Assembly (NCBI RefSeq): GCF_001613365.1
Contig: NZ_BDCF01000027.1
Location: forward strand, 1-64,000
DNA: 64,000 bases
Direction of reading: 5' to 3'
From: Nocardia xishanensis NBRC 101358
GTDB taxonomy: Bacteria > Actinomycetota > Actinomycetes > Mycobacteriales > Mycobacteriaceae
Position 1 is the first letter of the stretch. Every line of letters starts with the position of its first letter. The translations under genes were made by a program, and so were the position numbers. Positions 15,875 through 24,558 of the stretch are shown piece by piece. The notes beneath the pieces were generated by a model. That model was not told the DNA's origin. It saw only the letters and a program-made list of their open reading frames with translations, and ran no database searches.

Positions 15875-16405
15875 TCACCACACCGGCAGCCTGCGCCGGT
15901 GCTCGGTGACATCGGTGATCAGGTCCTGATAGCCGTCGGCCAGCTCGGCGAGCCGCGTCCACAGCAGGTGGGCTTCCCCGTCCACCCGCGGTGGCTGCGC
16001 CGCCGGGCCGGTCTTGCCCAAAGCCTGTTGTGCCGCAGTCCATTTCGCCGCCATTCGGTCGATGACGGCGCCCAGCGTCTCGGTGTGCAGCGAAGCGCCT
16101 GCGCGGTGCGCGACATTGCTCGCCACCCAGTCGTCTATGCGTCCGACGAGCTCGGCGCGGCGCTCGTCGATGTCTTCCACCAGCTGACTGCACGCCGCGA
16201 CCCTGCGGTTGTTGGCGTCCGGCGCGTGCGCCGCGGCGAGCGCGCGGTGCCTGCGCTCGTGGCATTCGACCAGTTCGCGCGCCGCGGCGAGGACTCGGTG
16301 TTTCTTCCGGTTCGGGTCGTCGGGTTCGCGAAACGCGCGCAGCAGCGCTGATCGCGGTGGCAGCTCGCCGGCTCCGATACGGTTCCCGGCGTATTCGGTA
16401 GGCAT
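15875..16405 (-). CDS. DUF4254 domain protein
   Basis: 176 residues from ATG 16405 (MPTEYAGNRIGAGELPPRSALL). The body is helical and His/Arg-rich: ELVECHERRHRAL, DDWVASNVAHRAG, and the DUF4254-like segment LHTETLGAVIDRMAAKW. Function of the family is unknown. It converges on the small desaturase-operon gene with no gap (stop at 15875, other stop at 15874). A longer upstream reading to 16651 has no ribosome-binding support. Confidence 0.75.
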   Translation of the reverse strand: MPTEYAGNRIGAGELPPRSALLRAFREPDDPNRKKHRVLAAARELVECHERRHRALAAAHAPDANNRRVAACSQLVEDIDERRAELVGRIDDWVASNVAHRAGASLHTETLGAVIDRMAAKWTAAQQALGKTGPAAQPPRVDGEAHLLWTRLAELADGYQDLITDVTEHRRRLPVW

Positions 16406-16794
16406 GGTGCACGCCCCTGCTCGTAACGATCCGATCGTGGATACGCCAGGGCCGAGGGGGATTTCGGGGAGGGGCACCCCTCGGCTCCGGCGCAGCCCCG
16501 AGCCCGAGACGCCCCCCACACAGTCCACCAGCACGGCAAAGTAACCGGGAAATCCGCGACGATGCGATGAGGAAGACGGCCCGACAAATCGGGACACTTT
16601 CAGGAAAGCGCGATAGCCGAATCGGCGCAACAGTATGGTGTGAAAATCCATGCGCCGGTCGGAAATCGTTACCGTCCGTTACGGTGCGGTCACCCGAAAT
16701 CGACCTTTGCTCAAAGTGAACTGAGCCATCGGCGCATCTTCAGTTATCGTGGCGGCGCGGCGGCTGCGTGCTCCGGTGCGATGGACTAGCCTCG
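16406..16794. other. Divergent intergenic region
   Basis: About 390 bases, no gene seen. It contains an 8-base inverted repeat CCGAGGGG (16452-16459) / CCCCTCGG (16477-16484), two GTTAC cores ten bases apart (16668, 16678), and AT-richer sequence around 16600-16750 that probably holds promoters for the flanking genes. Confidence 0.45.
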
Positions 16795-17121
16795 ATGTTC
16801 GTGCCCGCATATGTGTCATCGCCGGAGCTGACATTCGGCTTCATGTTCGCGCTGGAAGATCCCGAGCGAATTGCTGAAGTCGTGCGCAACCTCATCGTCC
16901 GCAAGACGGTCTCGGTGTTCCGGCTCGCACGTCTGTCCGACGACGACGGCCCACCAGAGCGCTACGTGGTGAACTGGGCGGTCATCCCGCAGATCTCCAT
17001 CACCACCAGCGCGCCCGATCCCGAGGAGCTGCGGGTCAATCGGATCATGCTGGTCAACGCGTTCCTAGGCGAGGACGGCGAGGTCAGCCTGTACTCCGCC
17101 CAGGGGGAGGCGCCCAGCTGA
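16795..17121 (+). CDS. Conserved hypothetical protein
   Basis: 108 residues from ATG 16795 (MFVPAYVSSPELTFGFMFALEDPERIAEVV); an upstream ATG at 16768 is possible. A small alpha/beta-looking soluble protein with no signal peptide or membrane segment. Segments FALEDPERIAEVVRNLIVRKTVSVFRLARL and RYVVNWAVIPQISITTS suggest a compact domain. No family recognised. It stands alone, convergent with the MFS gene. Confidence 0.6.
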   Translation: MFVPAYVSSPELTFGFMFALEDPERIAEVVRNLIVRKTVSVFRLARLSDDDGPPERYVVNWAVIPQISITTSAPDPEELRVNRIMLVNAFLGEDGEVSLYSAQGEAPS

Positions 17122-17152
17122 GCGCCTCCGCGTCCCGGGGGAGTACCCACCG

Positions 17153-18409
17153 CTATGCCGTGGCCGCCAGTGGCATCGTGGCCGGCGCATTCAGACGCCC
17201 GGAGCGGGCAAGTCCGTACAGTCCCGCGGCGGAGGCCGCGCCGATGGCGATCAGCGCGGCCCAGGCCAGCGAGCTCAGTCCGGCCGAGCGGGCCGCGTCC
17301 AGGACCGTGCCGGTGCCGAGGTTGCCGAGCAGGATGCCGGTGCCGACGACGGTGTTGTACAGGCCGTAGTGAGTGGCGACCAGGCGGTCGCCGCAGAGCG
17401 CGACGACGGTATCCATTTCGAACGGAAACACCGCCGCCGCACCGACACCCAGCACCGCGGCGGTGAGCAGCAGCGCGCCGACCGCCGTGGGGACGCCGAG
17501 TGCGACGCCGGGGACCAGCAGCAGCGGGACGAACGCCGCCGCCAGGATCGCCATGCCGAACACCAGGCTGCGCGGGCGGCCCCAGCGGGCGGCGAACCAG
17601 CGGGTGATGCGCAGCTGTCCGGCGATCGCGATCACCCCCGAGACCACGAATACCGCCGTCATCAGCACGGTCGCCGTGCCGTCACCGACGATGCGGGCGG
17701 CCTGCATGGGCAGCGCCAGGTACACCTGGAACGAGAGGACGTAGCAGCCGATCATCGCCGCGGCGAACAGCAGGAAGGGGTGGTTACCCAGCACTACTCG
17801 CCAATCGTCCAGCACCGAGGCGGTTTTCGGCTCGGCGCGGTGCTGCGGCAGCGCGCGCAGCTGGGCGATGGTGAGCAGTCCGAACACCGCCGCCGCGCCC
17901 GCCGCGGTGGCGCGGAAATCGAAGGCCATCAGCGCCAGGCCGAGGATCGGGCCGAACAGGATGCCCGCCTGATAGAAGATGTTGAACACCGCGAACGCCT
18001 CGACACGTCGCTCGCCGGAATCGACGGCCAGGTACGCGCGGACCGCCGGGTTGAACAGCGCGCCCGCGAAACCGGTTGCGGCCGAGGCGATCAGCAACGC
18101 GGGCAGGGAATCGGCGAAGGCCAGCAGCGTGAAACCGCCGGTGCGCAGCAGACATCCGGCCACGATGAGCGGCTTGTATCCCAGCCGGTCGGCCAGGGTG
18201 CCGCCGATCAGGAACATGCCCTGCTGGGAGAAGTTCCTGATGCCGAGCACCAGCCCGATCGCCCATGCGGCCAGACCGAGCGGGCCCGCCATGTAACCGG
18301 CCAGGTAGGGCATCAGCATGTAGAAGCCGGTGTTGATGGCGAACTGGTTGACCATCAGCACCCGGCTCGGCCTGCCGAAACTGCGATAGGTCGCGTAGAC
18401 GTCCCTCAT
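17153..18409 (-). CDS. MFS transporter coupled to cysK2
   Basis: 418 residues, about 12 membrane helices. MFS hallmark loop GGTLADRLGYKPLIV between helices 2 and 3 (about 69-83). Its ATG overlaps the CysK2-like stop (ATGA, 18406-18409), so the two are translated together. The M. tuberculosis pair Rv0848 (cysK2)/Rv0849 (MFS) has the same order, from memory. A natural hypothesis is export of a sulfur amino acid or derivative made by the enzyme, or of a thiol-metal species, but the substrate is not visible in the sequence. Confidence 0.88.
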   Translation of the reverse strand: MRDVYATYRSFGRPSRVLMVNQFAINTGFYMLMPYLAGYMAGPLGLAAWAIGLVLGIRNFSQQGMFLIGGTLADRLGYKPLIVAGCLLRTGGFTLLAFADSLPALLIASAATGFAGALFNPAVRAYLAVDSGERRVEAFAVFNIFYQAGILFGPILGLALMAFDFRATAAGAAAVFGLLTIAQLRALPQHRAEPKTASVLDDWRVVLGNHPFLLFAAAMIGCYVLSFQVYLALPMQAARIVGDGTATVLMTAVFVVSGVIAIAGQLRITRWFAARWGRPRSLVFGMAILAAAFVPLLLVPGVALGVPTAVGALLLTAAVLGVGAAAVFPFEMDTVVALCGDRLVATHYGLYNTVVGTGILLGNLGTGTVLDAARSAGLSSLAWAALIAIGAASAAGLYGLARSGRLNAPATMPLAATA

Positions 18410-19746
18410 CGCTCGACCCCCGGCGCGGTGGTGTCGGCCCGACTGTCGGCCGCCGGGTTGTCGCTGGGCACAGTGCGCTCCTGGAGGTGTGAGTCGGATC
18501 GGTGCTGGGCCGAATCGAGCTGGTGTCGATGGGAATCGGGCTGCGGCTGAGTGCGGTTGAGCTGGTGCTCGGTGGGACCGCGCTGATGCCGGCTGAGATC
18601 AGGTGCGTGCTGCTTCGGATCGAGGACAGTCGTGCATCGGGTCCACGAGTCGACCACCTCGGCGTACGGGTGCGCGATGGTGGCGGGCTCGGTCGGCGGT
18701 TCGATGGCGAGCAGACCGTGTTCGCGGCAGTACGCGTCGTTGTAGACGGTGTCGAAATAGCGCAACGGTCCGTCCGGGAAGACGGCGGCGATGCGCGCGT
18801 CCGGGTCGCAAGTGCGGGCCAGCCACCCCGCGACGAGTGCGACGGCGCCGACGCTCCACCCGCCGCTGGCGTGGTGGGTGGCGGCCAGCGCGCGGCAGGC
18901 CCACACCGCCTCGGCGGGCGCGACCCAGTGGATCTCGTCGAACGCCGGATAGTCGACGTTGCCGGGGTGGATGCTCGAACCGAGCCCGCGCATCAGCCGA
19001 GGCCCGGCGGGCTGGCCGAAGATGGTTGACGCGACGGTGTCCACGCCGACCAGGCGCAGCTGCGGGAAGTAGCGGCGCAGCGCGCGGGCGACGCCAGAGG
19101 AGTGACCGCCGGTGCCGACCGAGCAGACCAGCACGTCGACGCGGCCGAGTTGCGCGACGAGCTCCATGGCCAGCGATTCGTACGCGGCGCGGTTGTCGGG
19201 ATTGCGGTACTGGTCGGGGCACCAGGCGCGTGGGTCGGCGGCGAGGAGTTCGGCGACGCGGTCGCGGCGGGCCTGCTGCCAGCCGCCGGTGGGGTGCGGT
19301 TCGGTCACCGTCTCCACGCGCGCGCCGTAGGCCGCCAGCATGTGGTGCATGATCGGCTCCAGGCCCGGGTCGGTGACCAAGGTGACCGGGTGGCGGTGCA
19401 CCATCCCGGCGAGCGCGAGGCCCAGGCCGAGGGTGCCGCTGGTGGATTCGACGATCGGTGCGCCCGGCGTCAGCTCGCCGCGGGCGGCGGCGCGTTCGAC
19501 CATGTGCAGCGCGGGCCGGTCCTTCATGCCGCCCGGATTGGCGCCCTCCAATTTCGCCCAGAAACCGCGGCCGACGGGCGCGAGCGGTTCGGTGATCCAG
19601 AGGACGGGGGTGTTGCCGACCATGGTGGCCGGTCGCGGGCAGCGGCCCGCGGTGGTTAGCAGACTCGCCGGGCTGGGCAGTGGTTCCGAAGTCGTTTCGA
19701 ACAGAGCGGGATTCAGCACGGCATCGTTCCGCAGTGCAGCAGTCAT
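18406..19746 (-). CDS. cysK2: PLP-dependent cysteine synthase-family enzyme (CysK2-like) with His/Gln-rich tail
   Basis: 446 residues. Fold-type II PLP enzyme. The PLP lysine lies in NPGGMKDRPALHM (Lys about 74), the substrate loop is ESTSGTLGLGLAL (about 98-110), and the phosphate-binding loop is GTGGHSSG. Mycobacterial CysK2 makes S-sulfocysteine from O-phosphoserine and thiosulfate; the same activity is plausible. Residues from about 375 on form an unusual low-complexity extension rich in His, Gln, Arg, Asp and Ser (HQRGPTEHQLNR, HRHQLDSAQHRSDSH), encoded by degenerate repeats. The catalytic domain should end before it. Overlaps the MFS start by four bases; an LpqS-like gene lies upstream. 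Confidence 0.88.
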   Translation of the reverse strand: MTAALRNDAVLNPALFETTSEPLPSPASLLTTAGRCPRPATMVGNTPVLWITEPLAPVGRGFWAKLEGANPGGMKDRPALHMVERAAARGELTPGAPIVESTSGTLGLGLALAGMVHRHPVTLVTDPGLEPIMHHMLAAYGARVETVTEPHPTGGWQQARRDRVAELLAADPRAWCPDQYRNPDNRAAYESLAMELVAQLGRVDVLVCSVGTGGHSSGVARALRRYFPQLRLVGVDTVASTIFGQPAGPRLMRGLGSSIHPGNVDYPAFDEIHWVAPAEAVWACRALAATHHASGGWSVGAVALVAGWLARTCDPDARIAAVFPDGPLRYFDTVYNDAYCREHGLLAIEPPTEPATIAHPYAEVVDSWTRCTTVLDPKQHAPDLSRHQRGPTEHQLNRTQPQPDSHRHQLDSAQHRSDSHLQERTVPSDNPAADSRADTTAPGVER

Positions 19747-19851
19747 GGGGAATCATCGATTCTGTGCGGTCGCTGTGGCAGCGAGGTGTGTGGTGCGGGA
19801 ACGCACGAACACCGGCCGGGCCCCGGCAGGCCACGACCTGACGCTGACCGA

Positions 19852-20241
19852 TCAGTTCCGATCGATGCCGAATCGAGTGAGCAGATCCCGGCCGCGATGA
19901 ACCGGAAGAGCGGAGACCGGCGGCGCCCGCGGGCCGACGCCGAACCCGGTGGTCAACGGCAGCGCGAGCAGCAGCGTGACGCCGACGAGCAGTAGTTCCT
20001 GGAGCGACGGACCGGAGCGCGGCAGGGTCGCGATCACCGCGTCGGTGGACAGATGCCGGTCCGGTTCGGCGACGTGCTGGTGCAGGTCGGCGCCTGCCCA
20101 CGGCACGACCTGGGACGCGACGCCCGGACCGGAGGATTCGATGTGCGCGTGAATCGTGGCGGCGGGTGTGAACAGGTGACATTCCGGCAGCGCCATGGCG
20201 AGCGCCCACGCGGCGAAGACGCAGGCGATCACCGCCCGCAT
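19852..20241 (-). CDS. LpqS-like exported protein
   Basis: 129 residues from ATG 20241 (MRAVIACVFAAWALAMALPECHLF), a signal peptide or anchor with a Cys near residue 21. The mature part is His-containing (AGADLHQHVAEPDRHL), has a second hydrophobic segment (LLLVGVTLLLALPL) and ends with DLLTRFGIDRN, which I recall as similar to the C-terminus of mycobacterial LpqS. In M. tuberculosis lpqS (Rv0847) lies just before cysK2 and belongs to the copper-induced RicR regulon; here it lies 105 bases before cysK2 on the same strand. A TACTAT candidate -10 is at 20280-20285. Identity with LpqS is moderately supported. Confidence 0.55.
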   Translation of the reverse strand: MRAVIACVFAAWALAMALPECHLFTPAATIHAHIESSGPGVASQVVPWAGADLHQHVAEPDRHLSTDAVIATLPRSGPSLQELLLVGVTLLLALPLTTGFGVGPRAPPVSALPVHRGRDLLTRFGIDRN

Positions 20242-20473
20242 ACCGGGGCCCCGTATCGCACCGAAGATCACGTCTGCCGATAGTACAAGCCCGTGGCTTC
20301 GCCCCGGTCCGGTCGCCGTCGGCGCGCGGATGTCGTCGTTTCGCGCCCGATAGCCGTCGATCCAGCCATGCATTCGACGCTGGAGTCAGTGGCGGGCGCG
20401 GTGCCGCGCGGCCCCCTGTAATGCGCCGGTGGTGAATAAGCACCGGGCCGGTGGCTTCGGCTCCGGCCGCGAA

Positions 20474-20767
20474 TCAGCGCGGTGCTGTGGTCGGGCGCAC
20501 CAGGCAGGCGACGCCGTCCTCCTTGCCGTCCACCCGGTCCAGTGATGCCGAGTAGCCGGGGTCGTGGCGGCGCAGCGGAGCCCTGCCCGCCGCCCAGGCG
20601 TCCTCGCAGCTGTGGAAGGCCGCCGCCGAGGTGGTGGTCGCCGTGGCCACCGGACTGGAGGAGGAGTGGCGCCGTTTCTTGCTGGAGCCGCAGCCCGTCA
20701 CCGAGATAGCGACCAGCGCGATCAGTAGCAAGCCGACGACGAACACGAAGCGACGAGAGTTACGCAT
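20474..20767 (-). CDS. Excalibur-domain lipoprotein
   Basis: 97 residues from ATG 20767 (MRNSRRFVFVVGLLLIALVAISVTGCGS). A lipobox (SVTGC) predicts membrane anchoring by lipidation. A Ser/Thr linker follows, and then the Excalibur calcium-binding motif: FHSCEDAWAAGRAPLRRHDPGY... LDRVDGKEDGVACL. The Asp-rich loop is slightly degenerate (DGKEDG instead of DxDxDG, and CL instead of CE), so metal binding may be weakened. Extracytoplasmic; function of the family is not clear. It stands alone. Confidence 0.82.
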   Translation of the reverse strand: MRNSRRFVFVVGLLLIALVAISVTGCGSSKKRRHSSSSPVATATTTSAAAFHSCEDAWAAGRAPLRRHDPGYSASLDRVDGKEDGVACLVRPTTAPR

Positions 20768-21005
20768 GATCGGAATCCCCCCAAACACAACGGTTTTCGA
20801 TTCAGACGCCAGCAAGTATCGCGGCCCTGCCTGCCTTTCGCAACATACCGGTCAGGCTGGTCGGTCGTTTTTGTTGGCGTGTCGGTATCGCATCGTGCTC
20901 TTACTGTCCGAGGGGTGCCGGATAATTATGAGATACCTCACAGGCGCCCTGTGAAATCCAAGCCCGGGAGGGCTGTGCATTCGAAGCCCGGAAGGAGCGT
21001 CGATC

Positions 21006-21692
21006 ATGGAAATGGAACCCGAGAAGCCGGTGGTCGCGGCGAATCCGATCCGCGTCCGCGGTGATCTCGATCCCAATCTGTCGCGATGGATGTGGCTGGT
21101 GAAGTGGATACTGGCCATTCCGCACTACATCGTGCTCTTCTTCCTGTACATCGCGTACTTCGTGGTTTCGGTGATCGCCTTCTTCGCGATCTTGTTCACC
21201 GGAAAGTATCCGCGCGGCCTGTTCGACTTCAATGTCGGTGTCATGCGGTGGAATTGGCGGGTCGGTTTCTACTCGCTAACCGTGCTCGGCACCGACAAGT
21301 ATCCGCCGTTCCATTTGCGGCAGGACGCGGACTATCCGGCCGATCTCGAGGTCGACTATCCCGAGACCCTGCACCGGGGCCTGGTTTTGGTCAAATGGTG
21401 GCTGCTGGCCATTCCGCACTATCTGATCGTCGGCGCGCTGATGAGCGGCGCGGTCGGCAACGCGGCGGACGACGGCGCCAATCCGTGGAGTCTTGTGCTG
21501 ACCTGGCCCTTGATCTCCCTCCTGCTCGCGGTGGCGCTGATCGCGCTGCTGTTCACCGCGCGTTACCCGAAGGGGCTGTACGACTTCGTCGTCGGCATCA
21601 ATCGGTGGGCCATCCGAGTGCAGGCCTACGCCTCGCTGATGCGTGACGAGTACCCGCCGTTCCGGCTGGATCAGGGGCCGCGCGAGCCGTAA
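21006..21692 (+). CDS. DUF4389 membrane protein
   Basis: 228 residues from ATG 21006, with a strong GGAAGGAG 7 bases upstream. Two similar halves each contain a hydrophobic segment and the signature KYPRGLFDFNVGVMRWNWRV (first half) or RYPKGLYDFVVGINRWAIRV (second half), the DUF4389 pattern. About four membrane helices. Function unknown. Both halves also carry a DKYPPFHL / DEYPPFRL motif, so the protein is an internal duplication. Two short direct repeats (AAGCCCGG) lie in its leader. Transcription ends at the hairpin at 21719-21748. Confidence 0.85.
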   Translation: MEMEPEKPVVAANPIRVRGDLDPNLSRWMWLVKWILAIPHYIVLFFLYIAYFVVSVIAFFAILFTGKYPRGLFDFNVGVMRWNWRVGFYSLTVLGTDKYPPFHLRQDADYPADLEVDYPETLHRGLVLVKWWLLAIPHYLIVGALMSGAVGNAADDGANPWSLVLTWPLISLLLAVALIALLFTARYPKGLYDFVVGINRWAIRVQAYASLMRDEYPPFRLDQGPREP

Positions 21693-21718
21693 CGCCGGAT
21701 CCAACCGAATACCGTGCA

Positions 21719-21748
21719 TCCGCCCGCCTGCTCGTCAGCGGGCGGATT
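21719..21748. terminator. Shared terminator hairpin
   Basis: ATCCGCCCGC (21719-21728) and GCGGGCGGAT (21739-21748) form a perfect 10-bp stem between convergent genes. It overlaps the last codons of the ABC ATPase gene. No strong T tract. Confidence 0.6.
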
Positions 21749-22727
21749 CGTATATGCGGCGGACCACGTCTTCGATGCCGGGCTCCTCGATGGACAGATC
21801 GCGCACCTCCACCCGGTCCGATACCGCCGCGAGCAGCTGTGCGGCCGTGATGGATTCGGCGTCGAAGGCCAGGCGCTGGCGCATGCCGTCGGCCTCGCTG
21901 GTGAGCAGTTCAGCGCCGGATGGCAGCTCGCGCAGATCCGGGGTCGGCTCGGCGAGATCCACCACCAGCACCCGGCGCGCGCCCACCGTCGCGCCGAGCC
22001 CGGCGAGCGAACCGTCGTAGACCAGCCGCCCGTGGTCGACGACGAGCACACGGTCGCAGAGCCTTTCGATATCGCCCATGTCGTGCGTGGTGAGCAGCAA
22101 TGTGGTGCCGCGGTCGGCCCGTTCGGCGCGCAGGAACTCCCGCAGCCGCTGCTTGGACAGCACGTCGAGGCCGATCGTCGGTTCGTCCAGGATCACCAGC
22201 TCGGGGGAGTGCAGCAGCGCCGCGGCGACCTCGGCGCGCATCCGTTGGCCCAGCGAGAGCTGACGCACCGGCGTGTCCAGCGTCTCGGCCATCTCCAGCT
22301 GCTCGACCAGCTCGTAGGTGCGCTTACGGGTGATGTCGGGTTCCAGCCGGTGGATGGCGGCCAGGATCGTGAACGATTCGCGCAGTGGCAGATCCCACCA
22401 CAGCTGGGACCGCTGCCCGAACACCACCCCGATGCGGCTCGCCAGTTCACGCCGCCGCCGGACCGGGTCCAGGCCACAGGTGCGCACCCGCCCGGAGGAG
22501 GGAACCAGAATGCCGGTGAGCATTTTGATGGTGGTGGATTTCCCCGCGCCGTTCGCCCCGATGTATCCGACGGCCGCGCCGCGTTCGATTCGGAAAGTCA
22601 TCCCGTCGACCGCGGTGAGGATGTCGCGCTGCCTGCGCCACCGACTGCCGTTCTTGCGGTACAGCGTGAATTGCCTTGTCAGATTCTCGATATCGATGAT
22701 CGTCTCAGATAAGTCGCTGTCCGCCAC
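21735..22727 (-). CDS. ABC transporter ATP-binding protein
   Basis: 330 residues from a GTG at 22727, two bases after the permease stop and behind GGGGGA. Walker A GANGAGKSTT (about residues 55-64), Q-loop around VVFGQRSQLWWDLPL, signature LSLGQRMRAEVAAAL, Walker B LVILDEPTIGLD and switch His in LTTHDMGD. The QRSQLWWDLP loop is typical of the COG4586 ATPase group that works with two permeases of the COG4587/COG3694 type, as encoded upstream. Exporter, substrate unknown. Last gene of a three-gene operon. Confidence 0.92.
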   Translation of the reverse strand: MADSDLSETIIDIENLTRQFTLYRKNGSRWRRQRDILTAVDGMTFRIERGAAVGYIGANGAGKSTTIKMLTGILVPSSGRVRTCGLDPVRRRRELASRIGVVFGQRSQLWWDLPLRESFTILAAIHRLEPDITRKRTYELVEQLEMAETLDTPVRQLSLGQRMRAEVAAALLHSPELVILDEPTIGLDVLSKQRLREFLRAERADRGTTLLLTTHDMGDIERLCDRVLVVDHGRLVYDGSLAGLGATVGARRVLVVDLAEPTPDLRELPSGAELLTSEADGMRQRLAFDAESITAAQLLAAVSDRVEVRDLSIEEPGIEDVVRRIYESAR

Positions 22728-22729
22728 GC

Positions 22730-23563
22730 TTATCCCCCGCCTCCCTGATAGTGCCTCGTCCCGAGCCGCCACAAACCGAGTGCCAGCAGCCATATCCACA
22801 GCGTCGCCAGCGGAGTCAGCCAGGCCAGCCAGGACGGCAGCAGCGGCGGGCCGGGCAACTCGAGCAGGGCGATGGTGGGCAGGTACGCCGTGAACGCGAC
22901 CGGGACGGCGAATCCGAACAACAGTTTCAACGGCAGCGGAAATACCGAGGCAGGCTGCATCGCGGCGAACGACCCGCCGTAGGTGAAACTATTGGTGAGC
23001 TCGGAACCGTCGATCAGGAAGAACTGTAACCCGGCCGCGCAGACGAAGATCCCGCTGAACAGCAGAATACCGCAGCCGAGCGTCATCACCACGAGGACGA
23101 ATGCGGCCGCGTCCCAATCGATGTCGTTCTGTAGCAACCCGATGATCAGCACAACGATGGCGACCGCGGCGCGCGCGAATCGGCGCAGCGAGACGTCACC
23201 GGTGACCAGTTGCAGCAGCAGCGGTTGCGGGCGCAAGTGGTAGGCGTCGAGTGTGCCCATCCTGATCAGGGTCGGCAGCGTGTCCAGATGCCCGACCAGC
23301 ACCTGGGCCAGCGCGAACGTGGTGTTGCTCAGGCCGAACAGCAGCAACGCCGCGTGCAGATCGAGCCCACCGAGCACCCGCACGTTGTGAAAGATGACCC
23401 ACACCTCGGCGAATTCGACGACGCCGATGAGGAAGGCGCTGAACACCTCGCTGGCGAAGGACAGCCGGTAGGCGCGCTGGGATCGGATGCGCGAGCGCAA
23501 CACCGCGGCATACGGTGTGAACCATCTCCCCGATGGCGCGGAAACCGGCGCTGCCTCAACCAC
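22730..23563 (-). CDS. ABC exporter permease (COG4587/3694 type), second subunit
   Basis: 277 residues with about six hydrophobic segments. Conserved motif around VGHLDTLPTLIRMGTLDAYHLRPQPLLLQLV, where MGTLDAYHLRP is the hallmark amphipathic segment of this ABC-2 permease group. Starts eight bases inside the end of the other permease and ends two bases before the ATPase start, so the three are translationally coupled. Substrate unknown. Confidence 0.88.
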   Translation of the reverse strand: MVEAAPVSAPSGRWFTPYAAVLRSRIRSQRAYRLSFASEVFSAFLIGVVEFAEVWVIFHNVRVLGGLDLHAALLLFGLSNTTFALAQVLVGHLDTLPTLIRMGTLDAYHLRPQPLLLQLVTGDVSLRRFARAAVAIVVLIIGLLQNDIDWDAAAFVLVVMTLGCGILLFSGIFVCAAGLQFFLIDGSELTNSFTYGGSFAAMQPASVFPLPLKLLFGFAVPVAFTAYLPTIALLELPGPPLLPSWLAWLTPLATLWIWLLALGLWRLGTRHYQGGGG

Positions 23564-24410
23564 CCTGCACCTCCAACTTGCGGCGGCCCGCCGACAGCAT
23601 CAGCCGTCCGGCGACGGCGACCGCGACCACCCAGAAGAGCTGTGTCCCAACGACCGTCACGCTGTCCAGGCCGATGATTCGCCCCGAGAGCACGTCGATC
23701 GGGGATTGCAGAATGGAAGGGAACGGGGTGGCGTTCGCGAGCGTGCGCAACCAGTCGGGGAACATGTGCACCGGCACGAACAGGCCTGCGAGGAAGGTAC
23801 CGCAGATCTGGTACAGCACCCGGATGCCGCGGGTCTCGACCACCCAGAAGCCGATCAGCCCGATGACGAACAGCAGCAGGAACGACAGCGAGATGGCCAG
23901 CAACATCGAGATCGCGCCGAGCGCGTAGGGTCCCGGCGTGGTGGGCATCGCGAGCCCGACGGTCAGGAAGCCGAACAGCACGCTCGGCAGGAAGCGCGGC
24001 ACGATGGTGCAGGTCGCGCGTCCGAGATCGGCTGCCAGATAGCCGAATTGGATGTCGACCGGGCGCAGGAAATCGATCGCGATGTCGCCGTTCTTGACTC
24101 GCTCCGCCAATTCTATTGGCGGACCCATGAATTGCATGGCGCCGAGCAGTCCCTGCGAGAGCCAGACGTAGGCGCCGATGGTGCCTTCGTCGTACCCGCC
24201 GAATTCGCCCGCGCCGCGCACCGCCGCGAGCATTACCGCCGCGCGCACCAGCCCGAACACGCAGTTGGTGAACAGCCCCGCGAACATCGCCAGCTTGTAT
24301 TGCGACTGCCGCCGGAACCCCGCGATGGCGAGCCGCCAATACAGTGTGGCCTCGCGTCGCGCCTGGGTTGCCGCGGCCTGCCGCTCCTCCCCTCCCGCAC
24401 TCCAGTGCAC
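23556..24410 (-). CDS. ABC exporter permease, first subunit
   Basis: 284 residues, about six hydrophobic segments. Matching hallmark motif PPIELAERVKNGDIAIDFLRPVDIQFGYL (the NGDIAIDFLRP segment pairs with that of the other permease). Homologous halves of a heterodimeric exporter. It is the first gene of the operon, divergent from ectB with about 150 bases between. The GTG/ATG choice is simple: ATG 24410 begins MHWSAGGEERQAAATQ. Confidence 0.88.
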   Translation of the reverse strand: MHWSAGGEERQAAATQARREATLYWRLAIAGFRRQSQYKLAMFAGLFTNCVFGLVRAAVMLAAVRGAGEFGGYDEGTIGAYVWLSQGLLGAMQFMGPPIELAERVKNGDIAIDFLRPVDIQFGYLAADLGRATCTIVPRFLPSVLFGFLTVGLAMPTTPGPYALGAISMLLAISLSFLLLFVIGLIGFWVVETRGIRVLYQICGTFLAGLFVPVHMFPDWLRTLANATPFPSILQSPIDVLSGRIIGLDSVTVVGTQLFWVVAVAVAGRLMLSAGRRKLEVQGG

Positions 24411-24558
24411 AAGCAGTCAACCTTACTGTCCGGTCGCCGATGCGCGGTAGCTTCCCGCGCGATTTCGCCGAAAGTGCGACGAAGCTGACGCGCCAGTGTT
24501 AGAAACACAGTCACTTCAGATTATCTGCCAGCGCTCGCGCACGACAGGAAGGATCGTG

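Noticed and set aside
15875..16651. Longer start for the DUF4254 protein
   Set aside because: The extension has no conserved features or ribosome-binding site; ATG 16405 fits the domain.
16668..16682. Two GTTAC cores as an MtrA site
   Set aside because: Spacing is 10 bases, not the 11 expected, and there are only two units.
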